A DNA stretch of 64,000 nucleotides, from assembly GCA_039619475.1 (NCBI GenBank), contig CM077115.1:151317774-151381773 (forward strand), in the 5' to 3' direction. Made by a program: the position numbers and the translations under genes. Shown here one piece after another: positions 34,258 to 46,230 of this stretch (its first letter is position 1; every line of letters begins with the position of its first letter). The DNA comes from Icerya purchasi. Lineage: Eukaryota > Arthropoda > Insecta > Hemiptera > Monophlebidae. The notes under the pieces are model-generated. The model did not search any database. It saw only the letters and a program-made list of their open reading frames with translations, and was not told where the DNA came from.

Positions 34258-36160
34258 TTTTTTTTTTTTTGGGCACATCAACAATGGAACTTACTCAATC
34301 TAAAGAATTGTACATTTTATAAGGAAAAGATTAGAAATTGAGGAGATAAAGAAGGCCAACAAAGGAATTATATTGAGAGAGGGGAATGCAAGAATGGAGT
34401 GGACACTATAAGGAATAGGAAAGCCAAGGCGCAGAAGGCTAGAATACAGAGTAGAACGTTTGGAGGAAATAAAGGAGCATTCGAACAAAATGTGATTCAC
34501 ATCACAGGTATAATTGAGCTCTGGAGGGTCATAAGGTCACAAAGAAAAACGGAAAAGAGAAGCCGGAAGCAAACTATGATTGAACCGCAAGCGAACTATA
34601 GAGGAAATAATCGAACGGCTAAGGTAGGGCAAAAGATTAAATCGAGGAAGAGAGGAAAGAAAGGGTTGAACAGAAAGGTAAAAAAATCGAGGATTGGTAA
34701 AAAGTGAAGGATAGAATTCGATCCAGAAATCTTGATGGGAACGATAAGAGAGACAGTAGAGAGTTTGAGCAGGAAATCTACTAACGAATAGATTCGCCAT
34801 CAAACATGCCAGCGAGACAAACCAACTGATTGCGAGGAGTGCCGCAATGACCAGGAATCCATAGTAGATCGATTACGATAGAACGGGATGCAAATAAATT
34901 AGAAATTAAGGAGCGAATTTGGAGAATAATCGGATCATTAGTGACATGAGTAGGAAAAGGAAAGGAGATAGCCAATAAAACACTTTTCGAGTAGTCCGAG
35001 GATAGGAGGAAACTAGAGATGTTGTTTGTCGGGGGGGGGGGGTAAAAAGGACTGCATGCAAGATAGCCATGGATTCGGCAAGAAAAATAGAGGAAAAGGA
35101 GGGCAACCGAAAGGATTCGGAATAGGTAAGCGCGGGGATAATGAACGCATCCCCAACGCCAGCAACAAGTATAAGGATAACACGTGATTGAATTCATTTT
35201 GAACGGCAGGATGAGGAAGAGATTTAATGTGCGAGGAGAGAACAAATAACTTTGGAGAGTGCATGAATTCAAAGAAATTATAAGTGTAGTTAAATGGTTT
35301 GGTGAAAGGGAGAACAAAAAGCGAGAAGAGCATAAGCTGAGAAGAGATTGAGGATAATATAGGAATTTTGCGAGGACAGAAACGCCAGTTATCGGAAATA
35401 AATTGATAAGTACTTAGGAGTTTACTTTCACCTAATAAGAGTCTTCGAATGAAAAGAGGAAGGAATCCCGACTCTGCCAAAATAGCTGGAATTGAAAAGG
35501 AATTAAGTGCTCCGATATAGAGACGAAGACATGAGTTTTGGATACGATCAAGTTTACGAAAAAATTGTTTGAGAGCACTAGCGTACAAGAATGCACCTAG
35601 TCAAATTTGAAAAGGATTATCGATCTATATAACATAAGTAAAATGTAAGGATCACCGCCCCATTTTCGGGACGAAAGAGCTTTTAGTATATATTGAGCCT
35701 TTTGAGAGCGGACGTACACAGATAACTGATATGCTCCCGAAAGGATAAGGTGCTATTAAGTATAATACCGAGATAAGAGAAGGAATTGACTAAAGGGATG
35801 GGATAGTGGCGCAAGGAAAGATTGATTAAAAAACGGTTATAAGGACGGAATGTGAAAACCATAGAGGCAGATTTTTCGGGTGAGATAGAAATATGAAGAG
35901 AGGATAACGTATTTTCCAAAATAGCAAGAGAATTATTTAGCTCCTCGTTCACCGCAGATATATTATCTGACGAGGAACAGATAAGAATATCATCAGCATA
36001 GAACAACGACGTGGAGGAAACTCGGAGGATAGCGAGACTGTGAAAATATATATTGAAAAGAGTAGGACTAAGACATGATCCCTGCGGGAGGCCTCGGTAA
36101 ACCACCCTGTGGTGTAGGCGAGGCGGTGATGGTTTATCTGGAAAATTACTCAGCATAGCG
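34258..36160 (-). pseudogene. LINE family 1, longest copy: reverse transcriptase, RNase H and 3' tail
   Basis: On the minus strand, from 36156, the frame reads YRGLPQGSCLSPTLFNIYFH, then SLFYADDILICSSSDN with the YADD catalytic motif, and [20 protein letters not shown]. Shifted frames continue with [17 protein letters not shown], RNase H ([16 protein letters not shown]), the [12 protein letters not shown] segment, and the terminal NHILFECSFIS block. The 3' tail (GTTGATGTGCCC then A-run) ends at 34258. The endonuclease and ORF1 are missing, so it is 5'-truncated, and frameshifts disable it. The element belongs to the RNase H-bearing I/R1-like LINEs. The exact clade is not certain. Confidence 0.92.
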
Positions 36161-37024
36161 TCACCATCAATATTTCTAAAATATTTCGAATAAGTTCGCG
36201 AAAAGTAGAATTGCTTGCGGTGATATTTATTAATCGATGATGATCATGAAATAATTTTTATTTAATAAAAGCGAAAAAATTGAAACTTCTAATATTAACG
36301 AAAAATTTGTTGATAATGCTTGAAGAACACTGATTCGAGAAAGTAAAAATGTCTAACACGACCGAAATAGCTCGAATGCCGTTTCATCGGTGAAAGTTGG
36401 ATATGTATCCGCGTATACGAATAAAGTTGTCGAAGACTTAGATGTAAGTATATACGCCTGTTTGTGATAGTGTACACACGTGCATGTGAGGCTTAGTCTT
36501 GCAAACGGTATACGCTGGAATAGAAAGTATGCAAACGTTAAGATCTGTTTTCAATGGTTGCAGTATTGTTTGTACCAGTGCAACGGTTGCTATAATTTTG
36601 TAAGTGTAGCAACTACGTTGAAAATAACGATAATGATGGTTGTGGTGTTCGCAAGCTCGAAAAAATAACAAAAAAAAAAAAATACACGTATACATTACGT
36701 ACAATGGATAAAAAAGGGGAGGATGAAGCGAGATATTATATTTTGGTTAATTTTAATAATATACTGTAGGAATCTTCCAAAAATATAGGTCGGAATAGAT
36801 AAAGGGGTTGATACGAGGTGTGACAATTGTATTCGTACAATTTTGCCCTGGGGGGCCTAAAAATAGGGAGAGGGGGAAACTTTCTCTAAACACCTTTACA
36901 ATAGTCTCCTCCGAGGTCAGCGCACCGCCGCCAACGTTCGATCCATTTTTGGAAGCACCCACCCACCCCCGCCCCGAAGATAGGTCCATCAGTACCCTCG
37001 TCGTGACACTTTCGACTTCGGTTT
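36161..37024. other. No confident feature
   Basis: Mostly AT-rich. At about 36815-36835, ATACGAGGTGTGACAATTGT resembles a mariner-type terminal repeat, but no partner end or transposase was found. Confidence 0.35.
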
Positions 37025-37440
37025 CTCATTGTAACAAGATTACGACCAACCTACAGATAAATCTGTGGAACAAACTTTCCAAAAACAAATGGCTGTTCAC
37101 CACTTCCAAAAATACTATTATTCCCATTTTTTTGTCTGAAAACAGGAGAATCATCGGATGTTCTATTTTCCAACAATGGAATATACCGCAAATGCAAAGC
37201 GGCTGTAAGGCTTATACACCCGCAAGTCAAAATTTTCAGCAAGTAATTCCATTCGTAAATTTAAATTTAGACGATTACTGTACGGAAAATACAGTATATT
37301 CGTTCCAACTACAACGCATTAAAATCAAACACACGCCGATTTGGAAGATATAAATTTTCTCAAACACAAATTAGTCCAGTTCAAGAGTAAACTGGATGAA
37401 GAGTTAAGCAAAGGATCGAGAGGTTTCCGAGTACATTCGC
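37025..37440 (+). pseudogene. Errantivirus/gypsy-type envelope fragment (endogenous retroelement)
   Basis: The frame from about 37028 to 37350 has the pattern of the F-like envelope of insect errantiviruses. It shows KNKWLFTTS, a conserved GCKAYTP block, NLNLDDYC, and a Leu/Ile-Lys-rich segment before a stop at 37351. A further frame (FLKHKLVQFKSKLDEELSK) looks like the following helix. It is a truncated, broken old copy with no pol beside it. The match rests on motif spacing only. Confidence 0.45.
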
Positions 37441-37478
37441 GCACACTCATGTTTCCACTACAATAGTCGTTATGACGA

Positions 37479-37479
<1 letters not shown>

Positions 37480-37536
<57 letters not shown>

Positions 37537-37538
37537 TG
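37480..37538. repeat. (ATT)n tract at the 3' end of the RTE copy
   Basis: About 19 TTA units. Read on the minus strand, it is a (TAA)n tail directly behind the RTE C-terminus, the usual end type for RTE elements. Confidence 0.85.
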
Positions 37539-37559
37539 CCTAAACATGAACAATTAGTA

Positions 37560-38830
37560 CGTATGTGTTAGAATAAAAAAAATAGAACATTTCTTAAGAT
37601 TAATTTTTAGTCCTGAAGCTTGACAAAGGCATCCCTCAACCGTGCCCATTCCAGTCGAACATAAGTCACCCTTTGATAGTACTTGTGTTTTAACAAGTTA
37701 ATGAAGTTGTCATCCCAGCTAATTTCGCTCTTCCTCTTTTCCTTTTCCCGTAAATAGTACAATCAGTTATTCTCTTTGTCCATCTCCATTCTAGCGATAT
37801 GTCCCGCCCAATCCAATTTCACTTTAATCTTTTTATTGCCCATATGAAATTATTATTAAATTTTAGTTTAAATAATTTTAGTGCTTATTTTATCTTTCAA
37901 TCTGACTCCTAACATAGCGTTTTTATATGTCCTTATTTTGCTTAGTACACCGTTTGAAATTGTCCAAGTCTGGCAGCTGTGTGTCAGGGTTGGTGGTAGG
38001 ACGCAGCTATTTAAAATTTCTCCTTTTCATCTATTACTATAAGGTCCTTTAAAAATACGCCTAAGCGCCCAGTATTTCTTCCAAGTGAGTGCAATTTTAT
38101 GATCTACTTTCCGCTTAGTTTTATCTACTAAGGACATCAGTTGTCCTAAATAAATTGTACTCTCAACTACTTCAGTTTCTTTGTTATTCATTATAATTTT
38201 TGTTTCTAGTATTTTGCTCTTATTTAGGTTTATACATAAACCGACTTCTTTTCCCGCCTTATTTAGCTCGTTTAACATTTCTTCTAACCCGTCAACATTT
38301 TCTGATGTGATCGCTACATCATTAGCGAACCTAAGATTATTTAACCTCTTCCCATTTATATTCATACCTTTATCACCCCAGCGTCAAATTTTCTAAATAC
38401 TTCTTCTAAAGCAGCATTAAATAATATCAGAGATAATGTGGGTCTAGAATTTATACCTTTTTTTATGGAAAAATATTCTCTTTTACTCTCTGTTATTGTT
38501 CTCGCCTTTAAGTCTGTGTACATATCCTTTATAATTTCCCTATAACTTCTTGAAATTCCCGGACGTTTCAGTGCCCCATCTAGAAGGTTATGATTTACAG
38601 AGTCAAAAGCTTTTGCGTAATTTATAAATGCTATATTTAGTTCCATTTGAAATTCATTGCATTTTTCGACAAGTTGATTTATTACACGTAGATCATCTAC
38701 GGTTTAAAATCCATTCCGAAAGCCCGCCTGTTCTTGAGGTTGTTCAAAAGTTAAATTATCCTTTAGCCTACTAGTTAGGACTTCAGAGGAAATTTGAACA
38801 CCGTCGAACTTAAGCTTATCATCGGGCTGT
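37560..38830 (-). pseudogene. RTE-type LINE, reverse transcriptase and 3' end, broken
   Basis: Minus-strand frames run from EQAGFRxGFxTVDDLRVINQ (near 38740) through FINYAKAFDSVNHNLL (about 38560-38640) and KKGINSRPTLSLILFNAALE. The next frame reads GKRLNNLRFANDVAITSENV, where the catalytic FADD is FAND. Last come VKLDWAGHIARM and DAFVKLQD near 37620. The order matches RTE endonuclease-reverse transcriptases, and the (TAA)n tail fits. Stops and the Asp-to-Asn change show it is dead. The 5' endonuclease is missing. Confidence 0.88.
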
Positions 38831-40303
38831 TGTTTTCGATTATATAGTTATTCTATAAATCGGGGTTTCTTATTATAAACGGCTATTCGCGAATTTGTCA
38901 ATCAGATTCAGGTAATCGTAAGAATCGCTCAAGTGTCAACATCACCCAAGCATCGAATCAAGATAGTTTCGCTATCTGTCATGACAAATAAAAGCGGTGC
39001 AAAATCATTATGTACAATCTTTGTTCGAGAAAAAAAAAATCCTGCCACGAAGATGAACTTTAAGTAAATAATTTTTAATTATTTCTTATTTATATGTTTA
39101 TATGCAGTGTAACGATATATTCGTTTTATGCGTACCAGGTATGCCAAATGTAATCGTTTATAATGTCCTCAGGGATGCCACCACCGTCTTCTAATTACTG
39201 AAGGCGTAGAATTAAATTATTATTTTATTATTATTATTACTATTATTATTATTACTATTATTATTATTATTATTATTAAATTATTAAATTGGGGGTTTAG
39301 GATTTTAAATGTTTATTTTTACCAACTTCTTATATTTATATTTTTTTAACGACCGATTGCTGAAAAAACACAATGATTAAATAAACGCAAACGGAAACGA
39401 GCAACAACGATTAATTAAAGATAATATAAATTGTACGTATCATTCTGCTGCGGCTGCTGGGTTGTCAGTATTTCTTGCTGGCAGGCGAGTATACGTTGGC
39501 GGTAATCTGGAGTGAATGCGGGGAGCAGGTACGGTAATCGAAATTATTATATTTTACAATTTTTTAGGGACTTTATTAAATACAAAACCTGAGTTTCGAG
39601 GCGACCTGGTTATTATCATTTTGCTGGATCAAGCTTCTTTCGGTTGCGAGCCGATCATTCTTAGCAAAAGTGGTCAATATTCTGTCACGATTTGACGAAG
39701 ACTGCCTTTCAACTTGGACCATTTCCAATTCAGTTTTTTATTTCGTGCTATGTCTTCATCCCCTCAGAACTGGTGTGCCGATTAACTCATTTGCTGCCCA
39801 ATCACCGCACGCTTCCAACAAAGGCGAAATCAGTCTGGATCCGACAATCCTTAGCCAGCAACTAGTTCCCATTTGCTTGCACTATCACTCTCTCAACACG
39901 CTCGACCTTCAAACGTTTTTATTTATTTATTTATTTTTTATTTCATTTTTATTTTATATATGGCCTGTGTAATGTACACATTATGACTATATTTCTTTCT
40001 TTCTTTTCTTTTTCTATTTAAAAAGATAAAACAAGCTCATTTAAATTTTTTTGCAATCCTCTTTTATTTTTTTTCTCGTCCTCCTACCTGATTTCTTTAT
40101 TATTAATTTCACATAATTAGTTCTTGCTATTATTATTTTTATATGTGTGTGTCGAATTTTTCCTATCTATTTTGATTTCCAAATCGGTTGTTTTATTTTC
40201 AGCAGATCTGAGTAATTTGTTTATTGTATTTTCTTCAATTACGTATCTTTTGATTGTATACACTATTAGCGCTTTTGAGCGCATTTGTAGAATTCAATGA
40301 TAT
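38831..40303. other. No gene; ATT repeat and a low-complexity T-rich tract
   Basis: Contains (ATT)n with ACT interruptions at about 39216-39290 and a T/A-rich low-complexity stretch near 39917-40090. No coding motif recognised. Confidence 0.5.
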
Positions 40304-40970
40304 CAGGCCCGGATTAAGTATATGATAGGCCCGGGGCTACAGAAATATTAGGGGCCCTTTTCGGAAATGACAAAATTATCAGTTTTAAAGAATAACTAAA
40401 TTTTCTTTAATTAAATTTAATTATATAATTTTGAATTCACAATTTAACATATAATTATTAATATAAACAAAACTACATATCACATAGACAATGGATAGAA
40501 TTTTCGATGCCAAAAAAAAAAATATATATATATATATATATAATTTTAAACAATGAATTTTTCGGCAAATTTTAACCAAAGATTTGCATAAAAGGATAGT
40601 ATGTATGCGTGTGTTGGGCGTATATACACGCACACACATTCATACAGACATTTCCTAAAAACGTAGATTCCGACTCGATATCCGATATCTTAAAACAAAT
40701 TTCTGGCACTTTTTTACGAAACCCGAAATTTGACTATTACGAAGTTTCCTCCTGTAGGAGGAAATAAAAATGGATACAAAATTATTAGCAAATAAATGTA
40801 TTAAAAAATACACTGGATCCTGTAAAGTTAATTCTATTTATTTAAAAAAAAAGTTTATGTATATGACAAATGATGGATTAATTTTTTATTACATTTCGGA
40901 AGTGAGTGCCTTCTGGGGGCCCCTTTATAAAGCGGGGCCCAGGGCTGCAGCCCCCCTAAATCCAGGTCTG
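40304..40970. mobile_element. hAT-type non-autonomous element
   Basis: Left end CAGGCCCGGATTAAG and right end CTAAATCCAGGTCTG are imperfect terminal inverted repeats (12 of 15), followed inside by GGGGC-rich blocks on both sides. Flanks ATGATAT and ATGATAA could be the target duplication. CAG...CTG ends with GGAT are common in hAT elements. The 667-bp interior has no transposase. Confidence 0.65.
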
Positions 40971-41005
40971 ATGATAATAATAATGAATAAATTGAATTGA
41001 ATTGA

Positions 41006-41038
<33 letters not shown>

Positions 41039-42999
41039 TTCTCGGGTTTAGTATCTTCCGGTTACTATAATTTGTGACGGATTACATCGTCACATTTTTA
41101 GTTTTAAGTTCGAATTTCGGATTATTCGAACAACTTTGTCCGATCTTGGGATTTTTCTTATCGTTCGGCAGTTTGAAGTCACAACCTTAACCGAAGTCGA
41201 CCGATTTTAGGCTCGTTTCGTATAACTCATCGGTATTTTATTAATTTTTTTGTTTTTAATAATAAAAATTACGGGCTGTTTTTTTCCTTTCGCATTAACG
41301 AGGTCGAAAATAAAAAAATTGTTTTCAATGTTGGAATTTGTTGCTTTTATTCGTCTGCGTTCGATCGGCAATAAAGAAGCACAACATTAGATAAAAAAAA
41401 AAAGGTAATGATAATAATAATAAGAATAATAGTGATAATAATAGTCGATTGTGGGTTATCGTGACTGCGGTGAGCGATTAACATACATTATTTGTATGTT
41501 CCTATATCCACCTTTCCCGTTAAAACAGGTAAAATGACGCAAATTGACCACTAAATAATCCTGGTTACTGTTGACGACGAAGGTAAAACGCTTTATCAGA
41601 CACACACGATATACAAATTTATATAAAATGTCGTAAAGCATCGGATAATTTTTAGTTTTTACACATAAGCTTCTCCGAAACTAACTAAAAAAAGATCAGA
41701 ACTCTGCGTATTTTTTTTTTCTTTTTTTTTTTCTATTTTCGAGAGTAAGTACCATTCGTACGCTCGCTTTAAAAAAAATATGCACTGCCGTGTTCGTATT
41801 AATAATTTTAACAGTACCAAAGAAGGTTTCTTCAAATCAGACTTTACTATTCTGTCGCTTATTTAAAATTTTTCAGCGAGATATTTTAGAAACAATTTAA
41901 AAACCGAAATATTAAAAGTTAATTTTTCGGTTTTACTTTATTGAAGAAGCATATGGGGCAATCGGCGGCGAGAATCCGATTAGCGCGTGACCTGATGCGT
42001 GACAAAGTCAAAAAACAATTACGAAATACCGAATTCAAAACAGTCTTTAAAAACCGTTAATTAAAGGGGGTTATCGCATTTTTTCGCAAAGAATTACGCG
42101 TTATTTTTATTTGATTACTTACTTTAAAAGATAAGTCGAAGAGTTTAATTTGTTAGATGGTCGGTAACAGGTTATATCCTTATCGTCGCCTAATTAAAAA
42201 CGTGAGCACGACGCAAAACGAACACAAAACTGTTACCAATGCACAGACGTTACTCACGGAGGAACAGATGAGAAACTAACACGGATCGGATGTCGGACGC
42301 TTATTGCTACTTTATAGAACTCCCTCCATTCACGAACACCGATGATAACCAAACGGTTGTGTTAATACCATCCTAGTAATTCCTCGTTGTTCTTTATCAC
42401 TTTCGGTCTCGTAATGAACACAGATAATATATAGACACCAGAAACAGAAATAACAGTTCTCAAAATTAGTCTCTGATTTTCGCCTCAGGTTATGTTTATT
42501 TGTTTTTATTGATATTAAAAACGCGTTGGTCAATTTGCTCGCAATTTCATTTACGCATTTTCAATACCGTAGTCACTTTTACATGTTTCCATTTTTATTT
42601 TCAGTATTATTATTTAATGACCTTAGTGGATTTTTTTATTTTTCTATTTTTCCGCTTTAAGTTAACTTTATGGCACTTTCATCGGGGACCTACAGCCAAC
42701 ATACCTAAAGGTTAGGACATAGGGGACAGTGACGTTTATTATGAAAAGTTGTTATACTATAAAACAGTTTGATAAAACAATAGCGCTACAAATAATATTG
42801 TTAGTTGTTTTACCGCTTCTGGTAATAAATCTTACATAAATCTGAAGTTGAAGGTTAAATAGTGTTGTTACTCTTGGCTAAAAGGCAAAAGATAAGCCGA
42901 AAAAAAGGAGGTTTAGTTGTTTTTTCCTTTTTTTAAATTTATTTTTGTGATTTCGGAAAGACTGATTTTAACTGTTTCGCGTTCCTAATAAAATAATAA
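40971..42999. other. No gene; ATT repeat
   Basis: Contains (ATT)n at about 41006-41037. The rest is AT-rich with homopolymer runs and no recognisable motif. Confidence 0.5.
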
Positions 43000-43600
43000 A
43001 TAATATAATACAGATTAATTCGCAAAATTTACAAAAAAACGATTGTACGACGGAAAAATGTTTTTAATTATTACAAATGACAAAAAATACCACGTTCCAG
43101 AGACCTCTGCTAACAGTAATTATTTATGGTAAAGAACCGGTAAAGTTAAAACGTAAACAAAGAACGAAATCGAACACTTAAAGTCAAAAATATAAGTCGA
43201 TAATTCGAAATGATTAATTTAAATACGTATATTGTGCATTGGTTAAATTAAATTTTATAATATGTAAAAATAAAATTCTTTAAAAATAAATCATATTTTT
43301 ATTGTTCTTGTTAATGTTTAATTTTTAGAAAAAAGTTTGTTTTTACGTATTATAAAATTTTATTATTTAAATTAACGATTTCGATTTATCGACTTATATT
43401 TTTGACTTGAAGTGTTTAATTTCGTTCTTTGTTTACGTTTTAACTTTACTGAATTATTCACCATGCTTACGGAGCAGTAATCTCCGGAACGCGTCGGTGC
43501 ATTTTTATTATTGTATCAATAATTTAAAACATTTTCCCGTATAATTGTTTTTTGTGAACTTTTTGTGAATTTACCGATATATTAAATAGTCGGAAACACG
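43000..43600. mobile_element. Large foldback element, arms of about 270 bp
   Basis: The left arm (about 43000-43275) and right arm (about 43322-43600) are reverse complements with substitutions and small gaps. GTAAAGTTAAAACGTAAACA followed by AAGAACGAAAT at 43140-43170 pairs with its complement at 43418-43450. CGTTCC at 43093 pairs with GGAACG at 43486. The loop is about 45 bp. The best-conserved 100 bp lie in the middle of each arm. No transposase. Confidence 0.82.
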
Positions 43601-44624
43601 TGTCAGAAAAATCATTTTATAAATAATATAATACTTGCAATTCTTAAACTATGTTGTTTACCTCGAAAATTAAAAAAAAATAGGATATTTAACTGACACC
43701 AGCGCTAGTATAAAACCCTTCGACGAAGTTGACTTTTTTTTCTCTTTCGAACTGTACCGTAAAAAAAAAGGCTGAGAAACTGACACGAAAAACATAACAG
43801 TCTAAAGCCGAAAAACAATAGTAGTAGAAGGGGAATGATCACAGTTCAAACTTCATAGGTTACAGTAACGTTATGTACAATGTTGTGTGTAATGTTGTAT
43901 AAAATGTCGCATTTTTAATATTTGAAAAAAAAATTCGATTAGAGACGACAGAAGACGTACTCTATCTGTAATGTATTAAATAAATACACAGTAATAACGG
44001 AAAATTACTTGATGATGGAGAAAATTAATGTATGTTTCATGAATCCGTTAAGAAGGAATTGCAGTATCGGAAAATTTATATTAACCCGCATTAAAAATGA
44101 ATTGTGCAAATATAAACAGTAAAAATTGTACTACAATGGTGTGGAGAGGAATCCAAAACTTAACTGGATGGGTTTCCTTCAAGCTGCATTTTTTGAAATA
44201 TATGTATTTATTTTTAATTACATCGATTTCTTTCATCGAGCTGGACGCTTGTCGAGGAATTATATAACAATCAGAAATAAACTATTGGTAAATAGGATGA
44301 TGATCATTCGATTAGGCACACTGTCTAGTGTTGGTGACGTAGGACTTTTAGTGGTTCTATTTGTAACAGAAAGAATTGTCGGATCCTGTCAAGCTCTGTA
44401 GCTTGTCGAGGGGTCCTAAAAATGAACACACGCCTCCATTCTTTATTTTGTTAATATAATACAATTGTTAATATAATACAATTGTTAATATAATACAATT
44501 GTTAATAGTGGGTTCAGGGACATGTTACCAGTTATCAGTAATACTTGTGATTAGTTTTGTTTAATAATTCTCTATATATTCTAAACATTTCCTTAAAATT
44601 ACGAATATTATTATTATCTATATA
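43601..44624. other. No gene recognised; short 17-bp repeat at the end
   Basis: AT-rich sequence. A 91-codon frame at 44126-44401 shows no recognisable domain. Confidence 0.45.
44450..44500. repeat. 17-bp tandem repeat, three exact units
   Basis: Unit GTTAATATAATACAATT, three perfect copies and a partial fourth. Confidence 0.93.
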
Positions 44625-44745
44625 TCTATATATATAAAAATCCCGTGTCTTTATGTTTGTGCAGGATAAACTCGGAATTTACTTAACCGATTTTTATAAA
44701 ATTTTGAAAGTACATGCAATTTGGTCCAACTCTTAACAGATAGCA

Positions 44746-45010
44746 TACTTTTTGTTTTAATTATTTACATAAATATTTGTTATATTAAATAATTTAATCA
44801 ATCAATTACAAAAAAACAAATTTAATTGTTGGCTATTACTTTTTGCTTTAATTATTTACATAAATATTTGTTATATTAAATAATTTAATCAATCAATTAA
44901 AAAAAAAAACAAATTTAATTGTTGGCTATTACTTTTTGCTTTAATTATTTACATAAATATTTGTTATATTAAATAATTTAATCAATCAATTAAAAAAAAA
45001 AAATTTGACA
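44746..45010. repeat. Tandem repeat, three units of 91-93 bp
   Basis: Blocks TACTTTTTGYTTTAATTATT begin at 44746, 44837 and 44930. Units end in a variable A-run and AATTTAATTGTTGGCTAT. Confidence 0.93.
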
Positions 45011-45138
45011 ATTTTATTATTTTTTGAGCACCAACTACTTTTCGTAGCGACTTTTGTGTATCGTGCGATGTTAATCGAAATGCAACCATGTTTATCGCTG
45101 GCGCATGGCGTTATTATCGATGAATGATAAAATAAATT

Positions 45139-45345
45139 GTGTTCGCTGTCGTTTACAAAAAAGTTCGTGTTATATGTATGTATGAATGTAGAATTAATAT
45201 GTGTGTTGATGATGCAACAGTTCCCCATTATGTAAAATACATAGATAGGGATGGTGCATCTTTGTTTTCGTCTCTATCTTATTTATTATATAATAATGAA
45301 TTATTAGGAGCAGAAGAAAATGTATTTTGTACAATATGTTTGTAA
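45139..45345 (+). pseudogene. OTU-like cysteine protease fragment, catalytic Cys lost
   Basis: The frame reads VPHYVKYIDRDGASLFSSLS and continues YLLYNNELLGAEE. OTU proteases have DGNCLFRS-SYLLY at the active site. Here the Cys position is Ser (DGASLF), so it would be inactive. After a shift, RKCILYNMFVKTV resembles the following IR--IV-yi helix. Confidence 0.55.
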
Positions 45346-45480
45346 AAACTGTAAGAGATTTATGCAATATACTATTGGACTTAATGGGAAACATATAAAA
45401 ATAAAATACAAGTATTTAACTGATATGTCAAATATTCGAACTTTTAGACCAAAACCGCCGTATAAATTTTTTAAATTAAC

Positions 45481-46230
45481 CGTTTAATTTTTTTTTTAAT
45501 AATTTGCTACCAGAAATATTAAAATCTTTACTCAACCACTGTTATTTTGATTTTATGATAATAAATTAATTATAATAAAACGCTCGAGACAGAGTGGTTG
45601 AATGATATGAGTGAAGATGTTCTCTTAACCGTGTAATTATGGGAGATCACCGTGTGAATAACTCGGCCTCTTCAAAACGATGGTTGTGTATGTTGTTTAG
45701 TTGAGCAAAACTTTTTGTTAGATTACGACGGATAGGTTATAGAAAAATCGACAATCTTCAGCTAAACGTGAAACATGAAGACTATTTTTTGTTAGACGGT
45801 GATAAACATCTTTCACCCAAAAGAGAGAGAAAGAATCTTTACGTAAATACAATTCCAGATAAAACAAAAATTTTTTAATGAATTTCCAAGTTTGTTAATT
45901 TGAACATTCTTATATAAATAAATTTTCTGGTATATTAAATATACATATACATTGCATAAATATGAATATACACATACCTATACACAATATAGGCACCCAC
46001 ATAAATATAATATACTGTCTCATACATATCCATATATCTTCACACATATCCATTACTACTTTATATATATATATATATATATTCGATAGAAGTAACCTGA
46101 TTATTTTATTGTATTTTAATATTTTTAACCATAATCCAATTTTTTATTTCTATTTTTGATATTTTTTTGTTTGGTGGTAGTTGCTCAATGTATTCTGATA
46201 ATATTTTGAATAGTTTGCGTGGCAAATTTA
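45481..46230. other. No gene; stem-loop and (TA)n
   Basis: TCAACCACTGT at about 45533 and ACAGAGTGGTTGA at about 45589 could pair across a loop of about 45 nt. A (TA)n tract lies at 46064-46083. Nothing else recognised. Confidence 0.45.

Larger units (their letters stand above)
44625..45480 (+). mobile_element. Helitron derivative, 5' end and OTU-like fragment; 3' end not found
   Basis: The left end follows an A with TCTATATATATAAAAATCCC and then GTGTCTTTATGTTTG, matching the 5' style of the Helitron at 51293. A 91-93-bp tandem repeat and an OTU-like frame follow. Animal Helitrons often carry an OTU protease domain. No CTRR-type 3' end with a hairpin was located, so the right boundary is arbitrary. 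Confidence 0.5.

Noticed and set aside
36815..36990. ATACGAGGTGTGACAATTGT and the following GC-richer frame as a mariner end
   Set aside because: No second terminal repeat and no DDD/DDE motif were found. One-sided similarity is too weak.
44126..44401. 91-codon plus-strand frame as a small gene
   Set aside because: No domain, no splice or promoter context, and codon content like the AT-rich surroundings.
45533..45602. TCAACCACTG / CAGAGTGGTTGA stem as a transposon end pair
   Set aside because: The loop is short and no flanking duplication or repeat copy supports it.
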